DNA of 64,000 nucleotides, taken from the NCBI RefSeq assembly GCF_964355755.1, contig NC_092674.1:11413001-11477000 (forward strand). The letters run 5' to 3'. The stretch's first letter is position 1. Every line of letters starts with the position of its first letter. A program made the translations under genes and the position numbers. Shown here piece after piece: positions 1 to 12,837 of the stretch. Source of the DNA: Antedon mediterranea (taxonomy: Eukaryota; Echinodermata; Crinoidea; Comatulida; Antedonidae). The notes under the pieces were generated by a model. The model was not told the origin of the DNA. It did no database searches and was given only the letters and a program-made list of their open reading frames with translations.

Positions 1-567
1 AGCGTGATGCTGTTAGCCATCATTGGTACACTTTTTAAGTTGATACCAATGATGTTGACACCAGTCTACCACGGTGAGGTAGCATCTCCGACTTCAGACT
101 GGAAATTTTGTTTTCTTTCCAAATTGGCCAAATTAGTGAGATAATAATTATTTGAAAAGAACTGTTACGCCTACTTTTGCAATTTGAAATGTGATCATTT
201 AATAATAGTCACAAACATAATTTATGTTTACAGTAAGTAAAAAACAAAATCAGTAAAGAATTATAGTATGCGTTTATTAGTAGGCCCTAATCAATAACCT
301 TGAATTACTGTAGGCCTATATACATAGATTTAAGAAAAACATATAATTTAGTATTCGTTACAGTAATGTAAGACCTAAGTATGCTGATTATACTTAATAA
401 TCACATGATAGTAGGCCTTCACCTGTCTGTATAAACACGAAAGTTTCTTCAAGTTTTTGGTTGCCTTCCATTTGACATGGCTACCCTTGACCTTGAAGAC
501 CTATAATTTATTTTATAATATGGCCATTAGTATTAAAAGTAAGATTTAAATGATTTTATTTTTCAAA
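1..567. other. Gene-free AT-rich flank
   Basis: No coding region, structured RNA or complete element is recognisable. The stretch is AT-rich with scattered AGGCCTA motifs. It lies downstream of the minus-strand gene ending at 568. An AATAAA on the minus strand sits about 10 bases beyond that gene's TAG and may be its polyadenylation signal. Confidence 0.5.
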
Positions 568-3288
568 CTACTTACGCAGTGGCACTTTTCTCCTGCAACT
601 CCGATCAGTATCAAGCAATTCTTTAACTGACGGTAGCTCTGGTGCATCGTGAATGTTAAGACACACTCGTTTAGATCTTCTAGAGCTATGTAAGGGTGTT
701 GGCATTGTGACGGTACTACAGCTTCCAATAACCCTCTTACGCAGTGGCACTTTTCTCTTGCAACTCCGATCAGCATCAAGTATGTCATCTACTGACGGCA
801 GTTCTGGTGTGTCATGAATGCTGAAACATATCCGTTTGGATCTCCTGGTAGGGCTACTAGAAACTGTTTCCTGTCTATCACTGTTATCATTACAGAGCAC
901 ATCAATGTTACCAATGTTTAAACCTACCTCTTTGGTTTCCGATTTCCAGTGAGGAGATGGATACTTACCAACCATCCTTTCAGCATTAACCTTAGCACTG
1001 TCTTTAATACTACTCAGCAACGTACGTATGGACTTTCTGTTTGGTTTTGTACCAGCCACATGATGTCTTAGCCAGCTCCAGTACGGTGAGTTAGTCTTTA
1101 AACATTTCTTCGACTTCTGGATGGAGCGCATGGTTCTATCATATCGTTTCTTGCAACGCGATGTTCGAGAGAGTGGCGATAAAGATCTGTAATAAAAAGT
1201 AAGATGAACTATATTTGTAATTATTATATTGTTATTATCTTTTACATTCAAATTGTTACCACCATAAAGACTCTTAGCTGGTGAACGAAAGAAAGCACAT
1301 GAATTGGTAACACTTCCGTAGGTACTTGTCTTCTCTTGGATAGGCCTACCTAAAAATAAACACAATTTAAAAAAATGGCATGGTCGTAAAACAAGTTACA
1401 AGAGATACGAGATTGTATCGGGGTTGCCAAAAAGATCCTAAATTACCATGATTTAAAAAAGGAAAACATCGAAATTGGCTAATATACAGCAGGGATGATT
1501 GCATTTAAACAATGACGAAGAATTATAAATAACTAAATAAATTGACACGATGATTAATGTAGTAAACAAAAATAAAACATTCTAGAAATAACGCGCGATT
1601 TACCGAATTTTGCCCTTACGTAAATTTATATATAGCTATATCTATAATGTATATATTTACTTCGTATATTGTTATGAAATACAGTTTATCAGTTTTGACT
1701 CTTTACTATAACTTACGGTTAGAGAGTTGCGAAAAGTCAATATTGCAAGAAGCTGCGCGGTACATCTTCAATACTTCTTCAACACCAAGAGTTATCGACT
1801 TTTGTTTCTATAATAATAATAAAAAGGATTTTCTCTTGAACACATATAAAAACTATAAGAGAAACAATCGAAATACTTCATGAAAAGAATGCAAACATTA
1901 AAGATGTATAGTCCCCTGAAAAATATTTCTTTAAAATGTTTTTGTAGGATATGCCATTTTAATTTCCAAAAATTTGACCGAAAAAAAATGTATTTACCTG
2001 AAGAAAAAAATAGTTTAAAGCAAAAAAAAAAAGAAGTCAAATTTGCTGCCATAAATAATAAACTATAATCTTATGATACAATATATCATTTTATCATTAT
2101 TATACAGAACCTCAATTTTTAATACTGAATGTAAATCTTTATCCTATACCGTGTAAGGCTCTGTGATATAAATTGTCTCTGTATATTCAATTGTTTTATC
2201 ATATTTAGATTTTAACACAATACCATCATATTATCTATAATCTATTACGGTACCATATTGACCTGTGTAATGTCATTTATCCATTGTTTATCATATGTGC
2301 AATAAAAGTGGACTGTCCCCACAAAAGAGAAAAAATTAGGCTGCCCAGCCAATGGATTTTTGGTTAGATTTTAAGACAATTTTTTTTCTACGGAAGAGAT
2401 TACCTTTATTAAAACTACAAAATTACCTATTCAAAGTCTGATTTAATTAATCTTTATTTTTCATGTTTTAACAATCTAACAGTATCTTAAAATGTGGCCA
2501 ATGAGGTCCACATTTAGCAAAAATTCTTATGTCGATTTCGAAACAATACTAAAGACCACTCACCTTCGGTTTAGTTGTTGAACTTTCATTGGTAATGTTG
2601 CTTTCCCGCCATGGTCGTTTGATCTTGATTGGACCTTTGTGGGGTTTGTCTGATGTTGGCTTTAAGTTTTGCCATTTTCGCTTCCTTCTTTTGATGACAT
2701 TAATAGAAGGATGTGACTTTCTATCAACTGTTGAATGAACATCACATCCTCCAGAATCTGTTACATGTTAAAATACCAAAAGCTTGTAAATGTTTAGGCC
2801 TAGGCCTAACTACGTACGTAGGCCTGGCCAGGCTAATTAAACATCTAATTTATATGAATTACACACTGAAACCCCAACCTTGCGATGAATAATCAATGTC
2901 AATAAATTAACGGCGATAAATTAAATGGCAATGCCAACATAAATTAATGATACAAATTTTGAGTAATTTTTGTAGGCCTAGCCTATGCATCATATCAGTA
3001 TACAACAGGCCAATGTAAATGTGGGAGAGCGGGGTAATGGCTGTCCAGTGTCTCTAGAAGTGGGTGGTGAGTAAGAAGTTTGTGAGTAGAGTTTTGGTGC
3101 CAACCCAGCCACGAAGGGTGGCGCGGTGGTGTGTATGAACCGATGTTGGAATCATAATCAGTACAGTGCAGTGGTGGCCTACATAAATTGAAATCTAAAA
3201 TTTGCAATTTAAGATATTGTTCACTACCTTTTGAAGTAGTTGTGCCATCAAAGATGTTCTGTATCTGTTTCTTGTTACTTCTGATCAT
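568..3288 (-). CDS. Unrecognised basic protein with internal repeat (partial gene model)
   Basis: Not recognised. Exon 1 (3288-3228) starts at ATG and ends in a donor, leaving one base. Exon 2 (2757-2564) follows a good acceptor and joins in phase; it is very basic (KRRKRKW, GPIKIKRPW), suggesting a nuclear protein. Exon 3 (1186-568) follows the acceptor ttttattacag and carries two copies of a ~40-residue repeat, RRSKR-C-x-x-IHD-x-PELPSV followed by D-x-DRSC-x-RKVPLRK, the second ending at TAG 568-570. A further possible exon lies near 1352-1265 (contains FRSPAKSLYG). Exons 2 and 3 do not join in phase, so at least one exon is missing from this model. The last codons also match a donor (GTAAGT), so the gene could continue. 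The intron at 1187-2563 holds a copy of the TTAA element family. Seen: splice sites and repeat. Inferred: nuclear location. Function unknown. Confidence 0.55.
2308..2480 (-). mobile_element. Eroded TTAA-family MITE
   Basis: On the minus strand this matches the inner part of the elements at 19926-20203, 30173-32624 and 36886-37140: AACATGAAAAATAAAGATTA, then ATCAGACTTTGAATAG, ending near a GGGGACAGTC that echoes the family's tip (TGTCCCC). The tips are too decayed to show a clean TTAA duplication. It lies in an intron of the 0.6-3.3 kb gene. Confidence 0.55.
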
Positions 3289-4297
3289 ATTTCGTAATAT
3301 GATAGTAAAAATGTATCGATATTATATTCAAATTATTTAAGAGCTTTTTTGAAATGAGCTTTCTGTGAGAAATATCAAACTGAAAATGGCGTCCGTTTAT
3401 TCCACGCTACCATAGAATAAACGTCACAATGCATTATTTACGCGAGCGTAATTGCGCGTTATTGCTGTGATACCCAGTTAGAGATTATGCGCACTCTTTC
3501 TTTTTCTTTTCATGTGTATGTACGGCGTTTTTCTTATAGGAAGTTTAGATTGTATTCGTGTGAAACTTCTTTCTTTTTTACTACTTTATATCAATCGACA
3601 ATGTGACTATAGATAAAATAAGTACATTTGTGTTCATTTTTTTCGGCGCAAGTGAATTTTACTTCATAATTTTTGTATGTGGGGAACAAGAATATTTAAA
3701 CGAAAAAGTAATGAACTAATTAAACCTCATAAATTGCCATGTATAGAAGACATAATGAAAGAGTACAATGATATAATACTATTAAGTGCTTATTTATAAA
3801 CCGATCATTTATATGATGCCTGTGTGTATTTCCTCGAAAAGCAGAAAGTGCCGTAATTAATATCAAATGCCACCATAGACTATAATACATTGATACTATT
3901 GAGTGAGTGCTGCAAGATTTACGTGTTTGGAAGATTCAATAATGTCTAATATATCAAATTCTACTCAATATCGTATCAGACCCTAGTTTTACAGCGCAGT
4001 TGCTTAAGCTACAGACCTTTCTCAACTCTGCGCGCAATACACCAGTTCGCATACGTGATCGCCACCAACGCATGTTTCCTAGGCCTAGTAACATAATAAC
4101 ATATTTTTTATCGAAAAGTAACACATTTGCACTCTGCAGTTTATTATTGAAAGAAAAGTTAGTGCAAGTAATTACGATAATAAAGTTCAAGTTTTTGAGG
4201 AAGAAGATTCAATTCTGGTGGAATTTTAAGCATGTTTAATTGAAAAACCTAAAATGTTAAAATTAAGATAAATATGACTCATATAATTTGGCGTTTA
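3289..4297. other. Upstream intergenic region, no gene
   Basis: Sequence upstream of the minus-strand gene starting at 3288. A slightly GC-richer patch with CG dinucleotides near 3440-3480 could be promoter, but no core element is convincing. A 40-codon plus-strand ORF (3677-3799) is the only ATG-initiated frame of note and has no recognisable similarity. Confidence 0.4.
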
Positions 4298-5689
4298 AGA
4301 GCCATTGTCTGTAAGAATCAAAGAAATATCAAAAATAGTGGCAGACTCAAAAAATGGATTTCTTTCAAATTTTGCACATGGCTATATATGTATTGAGAGA
4401 AATCAAATATGAAGTATTTTTTATTTCACACACATATTTCCATGGCAACGGCCAAATTTGTGTTTTTGACCAATTTTGTCCTTTTTAAAGTTTTTTTAAA
4501 ATGGATATTGGTACTACTTTGATGAACGATATTTTTGTTTTGTTCATTTAATTATAAAAAATAGTTAGTGTATGCATATTAACAATGCATTGTGTACCTG
4601 TTTCATATTTTTTTAAAATTTTTGATTTCATACTTTGGGAGATACCATTTATTTAGAAAGAGGTGTTTTTCATTTTTTTTAAATTGTTAAATGCAACTAA
4701 ACTTCACTTCACCATAACGCCCAAAGTGGTGTATTTTTTTAGCTGATTTATTACAAATAGGTAGTTCTAATGTTTAATAATTGATTTCTAAAATAAAATA
4801 CTGGGGTAATTTAAAAATCTACAAGCAGTGTTGCGAGAAACATAGGCATTTTTATAAAAAAAAACATGGTATATTAGTAAAAACATTTTATTTTCTTTGA
4901 TTATCTGATTTTAAACTCATTGGTCAGAAAAATTCGTTTTATATAGTTCTAGTTGTGTTGTGAGAAAAAAAATCAATATTTTTAATTATAGATTCTGTAA
5001 TTCCCAGTTTTAATGTCATTTTATAGGTTATATCCTCTGAAAATTTGAATAAATTATCAGATCGTTGTCTTTGCAACAGATTACTCCTCTCTTATTTTGA
5101 AGCTCCTCTTTCATTTTTTTACTTCTTTTATTTGCTAACCAAAGCAGATCCCACATGCCCATCCACCACCACTTTCGACTAACACCAGCACCCCCCCCTA
5201 CCCCGACAATAAACACAAAAAGATAAACTGCAACACTTTTGTCGATCATCCACTATAGAGTGTCAAATGCATGCATTCAAGCATCACCCACACTGCCGCT
5301 ACTATCGCCCCAACCAATAGACGGATTCAAACTCCTCCATCTCACCCCCTCCCCTTTCTCCAAGCCCCCACCCACCCCAAGTTAAAAATTGCAATGCAAA
5401 AGATAGGACATCAAGTTAAGTTTTTAGACCCTCGCCTCCAACCCCCTAACTATTTCAAACTCCTGGATCCACCACCTTCCCCTCCCCAAAATTGAACCAA
5501 TCAAAAGTCAATGATATACTCAGGTATGTTAATGCTACTTAACAAATATTGAAGTCCTGATGTGAAATTTCATTTCATTTAAGGTCAGCATATAAAATAT
5601 CAAACTTTATAAAAATATTGGTTTTAAATTCTATATTTTTTTACTGTGATGGTTGGATTCAGTATTAATTATTAATTGATAATTATCTG

Positions 5690-7216
5690 ATAATTATTTA
5701 ATTTCCCTTAGTTATGCATAGCAACAGTTACTATGGTAACTAAAATTGAGAAATTCTTTAGATTTTTCATAGTGTACTTATCTTATACAAATTTAAATTT
5801 GTAGATTATTAGCAGGCATGCCTTATTTGTATTTTCAAATTACCGTTTCACAAGGCGGTCGACATATTCGTAAGGACTTTCTTCTGTGATTATTTTTATT
5901 CATGAAAACCCCATATTTTATTTACAGCGGGCACCTCCCGTAAGCGGTCACCTCCCTTAACGGACGCTCTTTGAAAAGCCTGTTTGTTCTTCCTATCTAA
6001 TTAGTGCATTTGGTACCTACCGTAATCGGCCACGTCCCGTAAGCAGCTGCGGGCACCTTTTTAAACTAAAAATGAGATTTTTTGTATGATAAATGACCTC
6101 CCATAAGCGGTCACCCGAAAAATGTGATACTTATTGCATGGACCTATGAATTAGAGGTCCATGTTTATTGTATTTCTTTATAGGCCTATATTAGCTTTAT
6201 TTCGAAGCGGTTTTAAAAACATTACTGTGAAGAGATGAGAAAACTACACAGATTTTGACCGACCATTTTTCATATGATAAAAGCTTTTAAAATTTGTCTG
6301 AAAATGCTAAAAAATACTAAGCCATCTGATTATAAATAATAATACAATTAGCTGGAAAATTGAGAGGCTCGTTTCGTTAAGAATATCGTGCATAGCCATA
6401 ATACGTGATTTTGGCCCTTTATCTGCAGAACCTCCCGTAAGGGGTCACCGCCCGTAAGCGGCCACTTTTCCAGGTCCCGAGCGTGGCCACTTATGGGAAG
6501 TTCAACTGTATTTAAAAAATCAATTAGCCTTAGTTACGCATAGAAACAGATTCTAAGATAACATAAATGTATTAATACATTTGACCCAACAAATGACCCT
6601 TTCACAAGGTCAGACATTTTCTGGGATTCAGTAGATAAGTAAATTTGGGAAAAAGTAGTAGAGCTATGTAATCAATTGTTTGTAGTCATGAAACCCCATA
6701 TTAAAAATATTGTACTTAGTTACGTATAGAAACAGTTGCTACAATACACTATAGGTAAAATGTTGATGTAATTTGACCTCAATATGTAAAATATAATTTT
6801 TTTTTATGAAAACTCCATATTTTATTTTAACAAAATTATCCTTAGTTACGTAAACAGGTTTAAGATAAAACTAAAGGTCAATTTTTTACCTTTATTCAGA
6901 TTTGTCAAGACTTTCTTTCTGAGATTATTAGGATTGACTCAGTATTTAAAATAAATTTGGCAAAAAGTAGAAAGGTAAAACTATGTAGAAAAAATGTTTT
7001 GTATTTATGAAAAACCCCTTATTTAAAAAATATTTTCGCATAGAAACAGTTACTGTGGTAAAATGTTGACCTCATTTGACCTCAAAATGAATGAATTTAC
7101 AAGGTCAAGTTTGTCATCACTTTAAGATTATTAGAATGCAGTAGAAGTAAAATTGAGAAAAATTACAAATGCCATCAATTCTTTGTATTCACAAAAACAC
7201 AATTTTTTATATTTAA
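5690..7216. repeat. Degenerate ~190-bp tandem repeat array, left part
   Basis: About six diverged units share the order CTTAGTTACGCATAGAAACAG, then GGTAAC or GGTAAA, then TTTGACCTCAAATGACC, then TTTCACAAGGTCAGA, then TCATGAAAACCCCATATTT. Unit starts are near 5709, 6530, 6716, 6842 and 7035. The array is interrupted by the element at 5935-6508 and resumes after the element at 7217-9759. Several units hold GACCT half-sites resembling nuclear-receptor elements, probably by chance. Confidence 0.7.
5935..6508. mobile_element. Pogo/Tigger-like MITE with CCTCCCGTAAGCGG subrepeats
   Basis: Starts CAGCGGGCACCTCCC and ends GGGAAGTTCAACTG, flanked by TA on both sides (5933-5934, 6509-6510). CAG...CTG tips with a TA target are typical of pogo-like elements. 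It carries several copies of CCTCCCGTAAGCGGTCACC in both orientations. It interrupts a unit of the ~190-bp array, and the flanks close up to match uninterrupted neighbouring units, confirming insertion. No coding capacity at 574 bp. Confidence 0.7.
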
Positions 7217-9759
7217 AGGGGGATTCTGGGTTTAAAATTGCTTTTAAATATCGTTTATTTATTAAATAAAAAATATTATAACAATATAGACATTTCAGAA
7301 TGAAGAAGTAATAACGAGAAATTTAAAAAATTAAATTTCATATACATTTTAGGGTAAATTCATGGAAAGTCTGTTTTTTAGCAGCTTAGGGAAGCTCATT
7401 AATATTCATGAGATATTCACAAAATCACGTCACCAGTGGATTCCAAACTCGCGACGTCATGTACGTTGTGTTTGTCAACTAATTTACATCTCTCTCCCCT
7501 GTCAAACGACGACCACCATTGTGATCATTGTGAAATACATTTTTTTGTAGATTTTCTAAGCTAGGCCTAAAGTGTAATAATAACAGTAGTAGCATATATT
7601 TATTTGACATTTAATGAAATACAAAATTTAGTACAGATACGGAGTCATAAATTATACTATTTTTATACCTCTATAGTACAGATCGTATTATCGGCTTCAC
7701 GTACAATACTACTCTGAATACAGATCACTCCGGCCGCGCTTCACTCCGGCCGCGCTTCAAATCCGGCCGCGATTCATTCCGGCCGCGATTCATTCCGGCC
7801 GCAGCTATGGAGCGCCCAATGAGTCTTTTACAACCGAGACACGTTTTTTGTAGAGAATCAAAATAAACATTTGTAATAATACAGTATATTTTTTCTCTTT
7901 CAGGATCACAACAACATCGCAAGTGTTTTAAATTAGGTCTAATGCTAGAACAAAATAATTTATGTGTTTTATCCAATGTAATAGGCTAGTATATTAATTG
8001 TAATGTGATTAATTAATGTAATTTATTGCAATGTACCCTATATGTCATATTATTTTTATCATATATAAATTAAAATATAAAATCATTGTAAATTGGACTG
8101 TACAAAAATGATATATTAATTCTTGATACAATTCCAGGTAACATTAATTAGACGGATATTTGATTATTTGAAATAAATTAATTAATATTGTAAATATTGT
8201 TATTAACTATAATTAGTAAGTATGGGTACTGGCAAGATAAAGTGTTATAAAAATAAGGGTTTTAACTAATTTTTAATGTTAATAAATGTAAAGCTATAAA
8301 AATAAATGTACATAGAAAGAAATTAAATATTGTTATTCAAGCATTAATTAGACGGGTATTTGATTATTATTTTATTATTGAATTTAATTAAGTTAAGTTT
8401 AGTTTGAAAGAAAAAGCAGTTCCAACTTCTTTGAATGTTATTGTTAATGAAACAAGTAAAATTGTTGCTAATAAATATTCAACTAGTTCCATTTAAATTC
8501 ACCAAGAATTTGTTATAACACTGAACAGTATAGAAAACGTAGATATGGGCGCTCCATACTAACGGCCCCTTTGCACAGGAAGTCGAATTGAATAGCGGCC
8601 GGAGTGCATAACATCGCGCTAAACTGATACGGCGGCCGGAGTGAAGCGCGGCCGGAGTGATCGGCTACCTACTACTCTAGGCCTAGCCTAATAATAATAT
8701 GGGCGAGAGCCATTCTGACTAGGGATTCCATGCCACGATGGCTACGTTAAAACAATGGGGCCCATGGGCCTAGCTAGCCTACTACTAGACGATTGGCCCA
8801 TAAATAAATAACAAAACCCATCCTATCAACCAAACTCCTAAACAATCTAAACCTAAAACATTCTACAAAATCGGTTGTAAATATTGAAGCAAAACAAGGT
8901 CCGATCGCCGTCCACACGTATGGTGTCCCGATCGTCTAAGTAGGCCTAAAATAAATAGGTTTAGTTTACTCTCCAAAAAAGCGGATACTCATGCATCAAG
9001 CAAGTAGACCAGGTAGTAGGAAGGAGACCTAGCCGATCCGGCCCAGTTAAAAATTGAGCTAGCTAGTGTAGTAGACCCTATGTGAATTGATACTACCAGG
9101 CCTTTTACTATAGGCTGCACTACACAAATATTCCAACTCTCTCATTCGAGCTATATTATCTATACCATTCCGGTAGGTCGAGTCGACCTTCAATCAAATA
9201 CTGTACATCGTTCATGTTGTGATTATAGACGGGGTATACTCGACCCGACCAGTTTGGTATTGTTGTATCTGCTTATCACGTGACGATGCCAGGCATGGGC
9301 AGCAGAGAGAGCACGTGTATCGTCGTCTCGCTCGATCCTCAGCAGGAATGTACAGTATACGTTACGCTTCATTGATTTTGATTTTTCCCTAAGTCGGTGC
9401 GAAAATCGGCAAACGTAAAGTGCAAACATATCTAATTTTTCACTGTTTTGATGAATTTTCATAAAAAATTGACTTTATAAATGGGAAGACTTACTAAAAT
9501 TACATCAGGTAAGTATAATTTTACAAAAGTAATTGATATGGTTTATGATAACGAGTCGTCGGAAGATGGACCATTTCACGAATTTCCTATTTTGTAACCA
9601 CAGTGTGATTTTGCCGTAGCTGCACTTGTAATCTGGCCTGATTTCACAGCCTTCGTTCTGCTTTACTGGACGCTTATATAAATTGAAACTTTTACCGTTC
9701 AAGAGACAAACAAATATATTTTACATTTTTTACTATTCATTTTAAACCCGGAACCCCCT
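7217..9759. mobile_element. 2.5-kb TTAA-flanked inverted-repeat element, non-autonomous
   Basis: The left tip AGGGGGATTCTGGGTTTAAA and the inverted right tip AGGGGGTTCCGGGTTTAAA are imperfect ~22-bp inverted repeats flanked by TTAA (7213-7216, 9760-9763). TTAA targets suggest a piggyBac-like origin, though a TA target is also possible because the junction reads TTTAAA. It sits in the ~190-bp array, whose sequence resumes at 9764. No transposase frame is visible, and a separate 0.95-kb element lies inside. Confidence 0.7.
7716..8669. mobile_element. 0.95-kb element with CGGCCGGAGTGA inverted repeats
   Basis: The left end carries GATCACTCCGGCCGCGCTTC and the right end its exact reverse complement. 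Further TCCGGCCGC copies follow on each side, as does a shared inner block (ATGGAGCGCCCA at ~7808, inverted at ~8547). The GC-rich ends contrast with an AT-rich core. The 9-bp TACTACTCT occurs on both sides (7707-7715, 8670-8678) and may be a target duplication, as in Mutator-like elements, but TAC-rich runs are common here. No ORF. It is nested in the 7217-9759 element. Confidence 0.6.
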
Positions 9760-9763
9760 TTAA

Positions 9764-10010
9764 AACAAAATTACTTTTCTTAGTTACACATAGAAATGGT
9801 TGCTAAGGTAACACTAAAGGTAAAAAATGAAAATTGTTGATAATTTTTATGAACTATCTTGTAAATTTTGATTAAACATTAATAGTTGTAGTAAAGTGGG
9901 GACCTGTCCTGTTTTGCATTCTGACCACTTTTGACCTCAAATGACCTATTTACAAGGTCAGATTTTGTTTCGAGGTCTTTCTATATCTCTTTACACAAAA
10001 TAGATGTAAA
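9764..10010. repeat. Degenerate ~190-bp tandem array, right part
   Basis: The array resumes after the TTAA element with CTTAGTTACACATAGAAATG, GGTAAC, TTGACCTCAAATGACC and TTTACAAGGTCAGATTTT in the same order and orientation as at 5690-7216. It ends as the right arm of the outer element begins near 10.2 kb. Confidence 0.6.
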
Positions 10011-10803
10011 AATTTATAAAAACCATCGACGCAATTATTTTCCATCAACTAAATATTTCAATGCAAAATAATGTTTTTCTGGCAATTAATTGAAATAAAC
10101 CTGGCAACACATTCTCCTATTTAATTTTTTTTACTATTCGTATGACTCTAGTAACATTATGACAAGCCACATATACATTTTATTATTGGATTAGCCATAT
10201 TTAAATTGTGTTTCATGTGTTTTGTTTGTTGATATTTTGTTTGTATTTTTTTGTATTTTTTGTATTTTCCTGGCAACACAAAACCTATGTACGAAATTTA
10301 CCCCAGTGTTTTTTTTGTGGTTGTTGTTGACAAACCTATTGAATATCAAATTACAAAACCTCATTAATATAAAAACACCACTTTGGAAGTTATAGGTACG
10401 TTTATGGGGTGTACTTTTATAAAAAAAATATTTTTTAAAAACACCCCTTTTTAAAATAGTGGTATCAACCAAACTCCATTTTTGTAATTTTTTTTTTTTC
10501 TACATTAAATGGAACTCAATACATGCTGTTTACACTGCTATAAACAAAAACTGTATACTGTAAGTATTTTTGGTTAAAATAAGTATTCAAGTTTGTACTT
10601 TTTCACTATAGAAAATCTTTGAAAAATGGCAAAAACATCAAAATTTGGATAATTGACCGTTGTCATGGCAACGGAAGCTAAAAATTAAAATGAATGTTGT
10701 AGATATGCTTTTTTTTAAATGTCTATTCATGGTAAAAATTTGAGAGAATCCATATTTTTACATCTGCCACCAAATCTTTGATTTTTACAGACAATGGCTC
10801 TTA

Positions 10804-12082
10804 CAGTAAATGTGTAAACAGGTGAAAATGCAAATTACAGGTAGGCCTATGCGTTATAAAGCGAGGAAGAGAAAATCATACGTTGCTGATTTTGTTTATT
10901 AAGCCTCTGAGCCACATTTTCAACCATGGAGCAAAAGACTCACTATTTTCATTACATTTCGTTAACCTTCTGATTATTGCAGTTAGGCTTAAATTGCCTT
11001 TTTAAGATATTAAAATAATAGTATTACGATTATAGGTAACAAAAACACCAACTCAAAAGCGAAATGGCTTCTTGAAGAATAATGTAATATAATAACTAGA
11101 TAGGCCTATCGCATTTTGATAATATTTTCATTTTTCGTTAAAACATATCCACATGTTCTAATTGCTTATAGCAAATAGCGTCAGAAAGATTAAAAAAGGG
11201 CGTGACTACACAAAGCTTACTAGTTGATGTGAAACGTTCAAATACATTATTGGTATCTTAAGTGCCAATATCGTCAGAATAAGATACGAGGAAATAAACA
11301 TTATGAGGATGGTAAGCTTATGCTTTGGAAAACTCTACTGTACTATACTCTAGATAAGCATTTGACTATAAAGATTTGCAAACGCAGTGCCGACGTAGAT
11401 ATAAGATTATCCACATTATGGTGTGACTAATGTAATAATCGCTGATTTTAACTGCAGATTTACGGAAATGGGTCAAACTCATTAAGATATATGCCACACT
11501 CAATTGTACATAGATTCTGGTATTATTGAAAGTAAAGTTGACGTTATAAGTAGGCCTGGAAGTCGTTGGCACCATGTTGGAAGTAAAACTGAAATGATGT
11601 AGTGTGTGCCTTGAAGGTTTACCGATTCTCTCTCAAATCACGTCAGATAGCAATCGCATTACTGGTACCTGAATTCCAATTAAACATCAGTCATTATTAC
11701 ACGATGATTTACGTTTTAATCTTACTATTTGTTGTGATTGGTTTAACCAGATCATTAGCATAGTATATGCCAAAGTCCTGACACTGATTTGTTGAAGAAC
11801 TTTACATGTTTTAGTAAAAGCCACAGAAGGTAATTGTATACTATAGTTTAATTTCTGGACTTAAATACAATTTTCTTTCAATCTTTCTGGCAAAATGCTA
11901 CTAGTGGAAAAACACTCAATAATACTTTCTCCGATTTATGTGGTGTTTGCAACATTGGATCAAAAGTAACATTTGGGTTAATAGGGTAACCCGTTAAAAA
12001 ATTAATAAAAGACTACTCCTTCCACAAATTAGATCCAGTATTTAGTTCGAAATCTTAGTAAACCAATAAATAAATTGGCACT
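10804..12082. other. Gene-free stretch
   Basis: AT-rich sequence with short ORFs only and no splice-site-bounded coding block. No recognisable element boundary was found. Confidence 0.4.
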
Positions 12083-12084
12083 TA

Positions 12085-12521
12085 TGGCGTTTCATACGTA
12101 TAATACTTGAGCTCACAATTTTTGCATTTTTCAGACAAACATCAAACGACGACTGGTGGACTAACATGAAAAAAAAAAAAAATACAGACTTGGGACAAGA
12201 GTCTAGATACAGTATAGTACAGTTTTGTCATTCGATCGTATGTATTACAGTATTGTGATACAGAGTTTAATTAAAGGGTCTTCTTAAATGTGATCTGTAA
12301 GACTGCGCCCCTCTCCATCCCATTTATGATATCTCTCAATTTTGCCACTGCCACAATTTGAGAAATAACTAGGTTCATGTTCTATTGAACACGTCTCTGT
12401 GTATAACCTTTTCTAGACTTGCCCCAAGTCTGTATTTATTGTCTTTTTTTTAATTTATTTGTTTTTATTTCGACCGCGATTTTTGTCTGAAAGTATCAAG
12501 TAATACACGTATGAAACGCCA
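12085..12521. mobile_element. 437-bp MITE with ~110-bp inverted arms
   Basis: The tips TGGCGTTTCATACGT are exact inverted copies flanked by TA (12083-12084, 12522-12523). The arms continue with TTTCAGACAAA and then AATACAGACTTGGG followed by CAAG and TCTAG in both. The structure fits a TA-targeting (Tc1/mariner-like) MITE. No coding capacity. Confidence 0.75.
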
Positions 12522-12837
12522 TATGTGCAAAAATATTTATATTTTTACAAAACTCCGTCTGGAGCCCAGACTAAACCTTTTCAGTCGTGGCTGATGATGT
12601 AGCATTTTGTAAACCAAATAAATAAAAACAGAAACATATTTGATTTAATAAAATTTAATTTCAATTTTCAAAAGATTAAAAAACACATTTATTATCTAAA
12701 ATTTCCACTATTTTAGTTACCAAAACTGACATTAACATGTTTCTAACTGATAATCCTAAAACATTATTCTGTTTCTATAATCTTTGGTGGACAACTTTTC
12801 ACTACATTTTAACATTGTTAGAATACATTATATAATT

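Larger units (their letters stand above)
4298..10801. mobile_element. 6.5-kb inverted-repeat element with ~600-bp degenerate arms
   Basis: The left tip AGAGCCATTGTCTGTAAG (4298) is repeated inverted at 10801, and both are flanked by TA (4296-4297, 10802-10803). Similarity continues inward for roughly 500-600 bases as shared blocks in the same order: ATCAAAGA, TGGCAGA, CATGGCAACG (inverted as CGTTGCCATG), GGTGTTTTT, CAAAGTGGTGT, ACTGGGGTAA and GTGTTG. This suggests an old TA-targeting DNA transposon with long arms. No transposase frame was seen inside. The middle is the ~190-bp tandem array plus later insertions described separately. Confidence 0.65.

Noticed and set aside
3677-3799. 40-codon plus-strand ORF in the promoter region of the first gene
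   Set aside because: Short, AT-rich, no similarity, no conserved motif.
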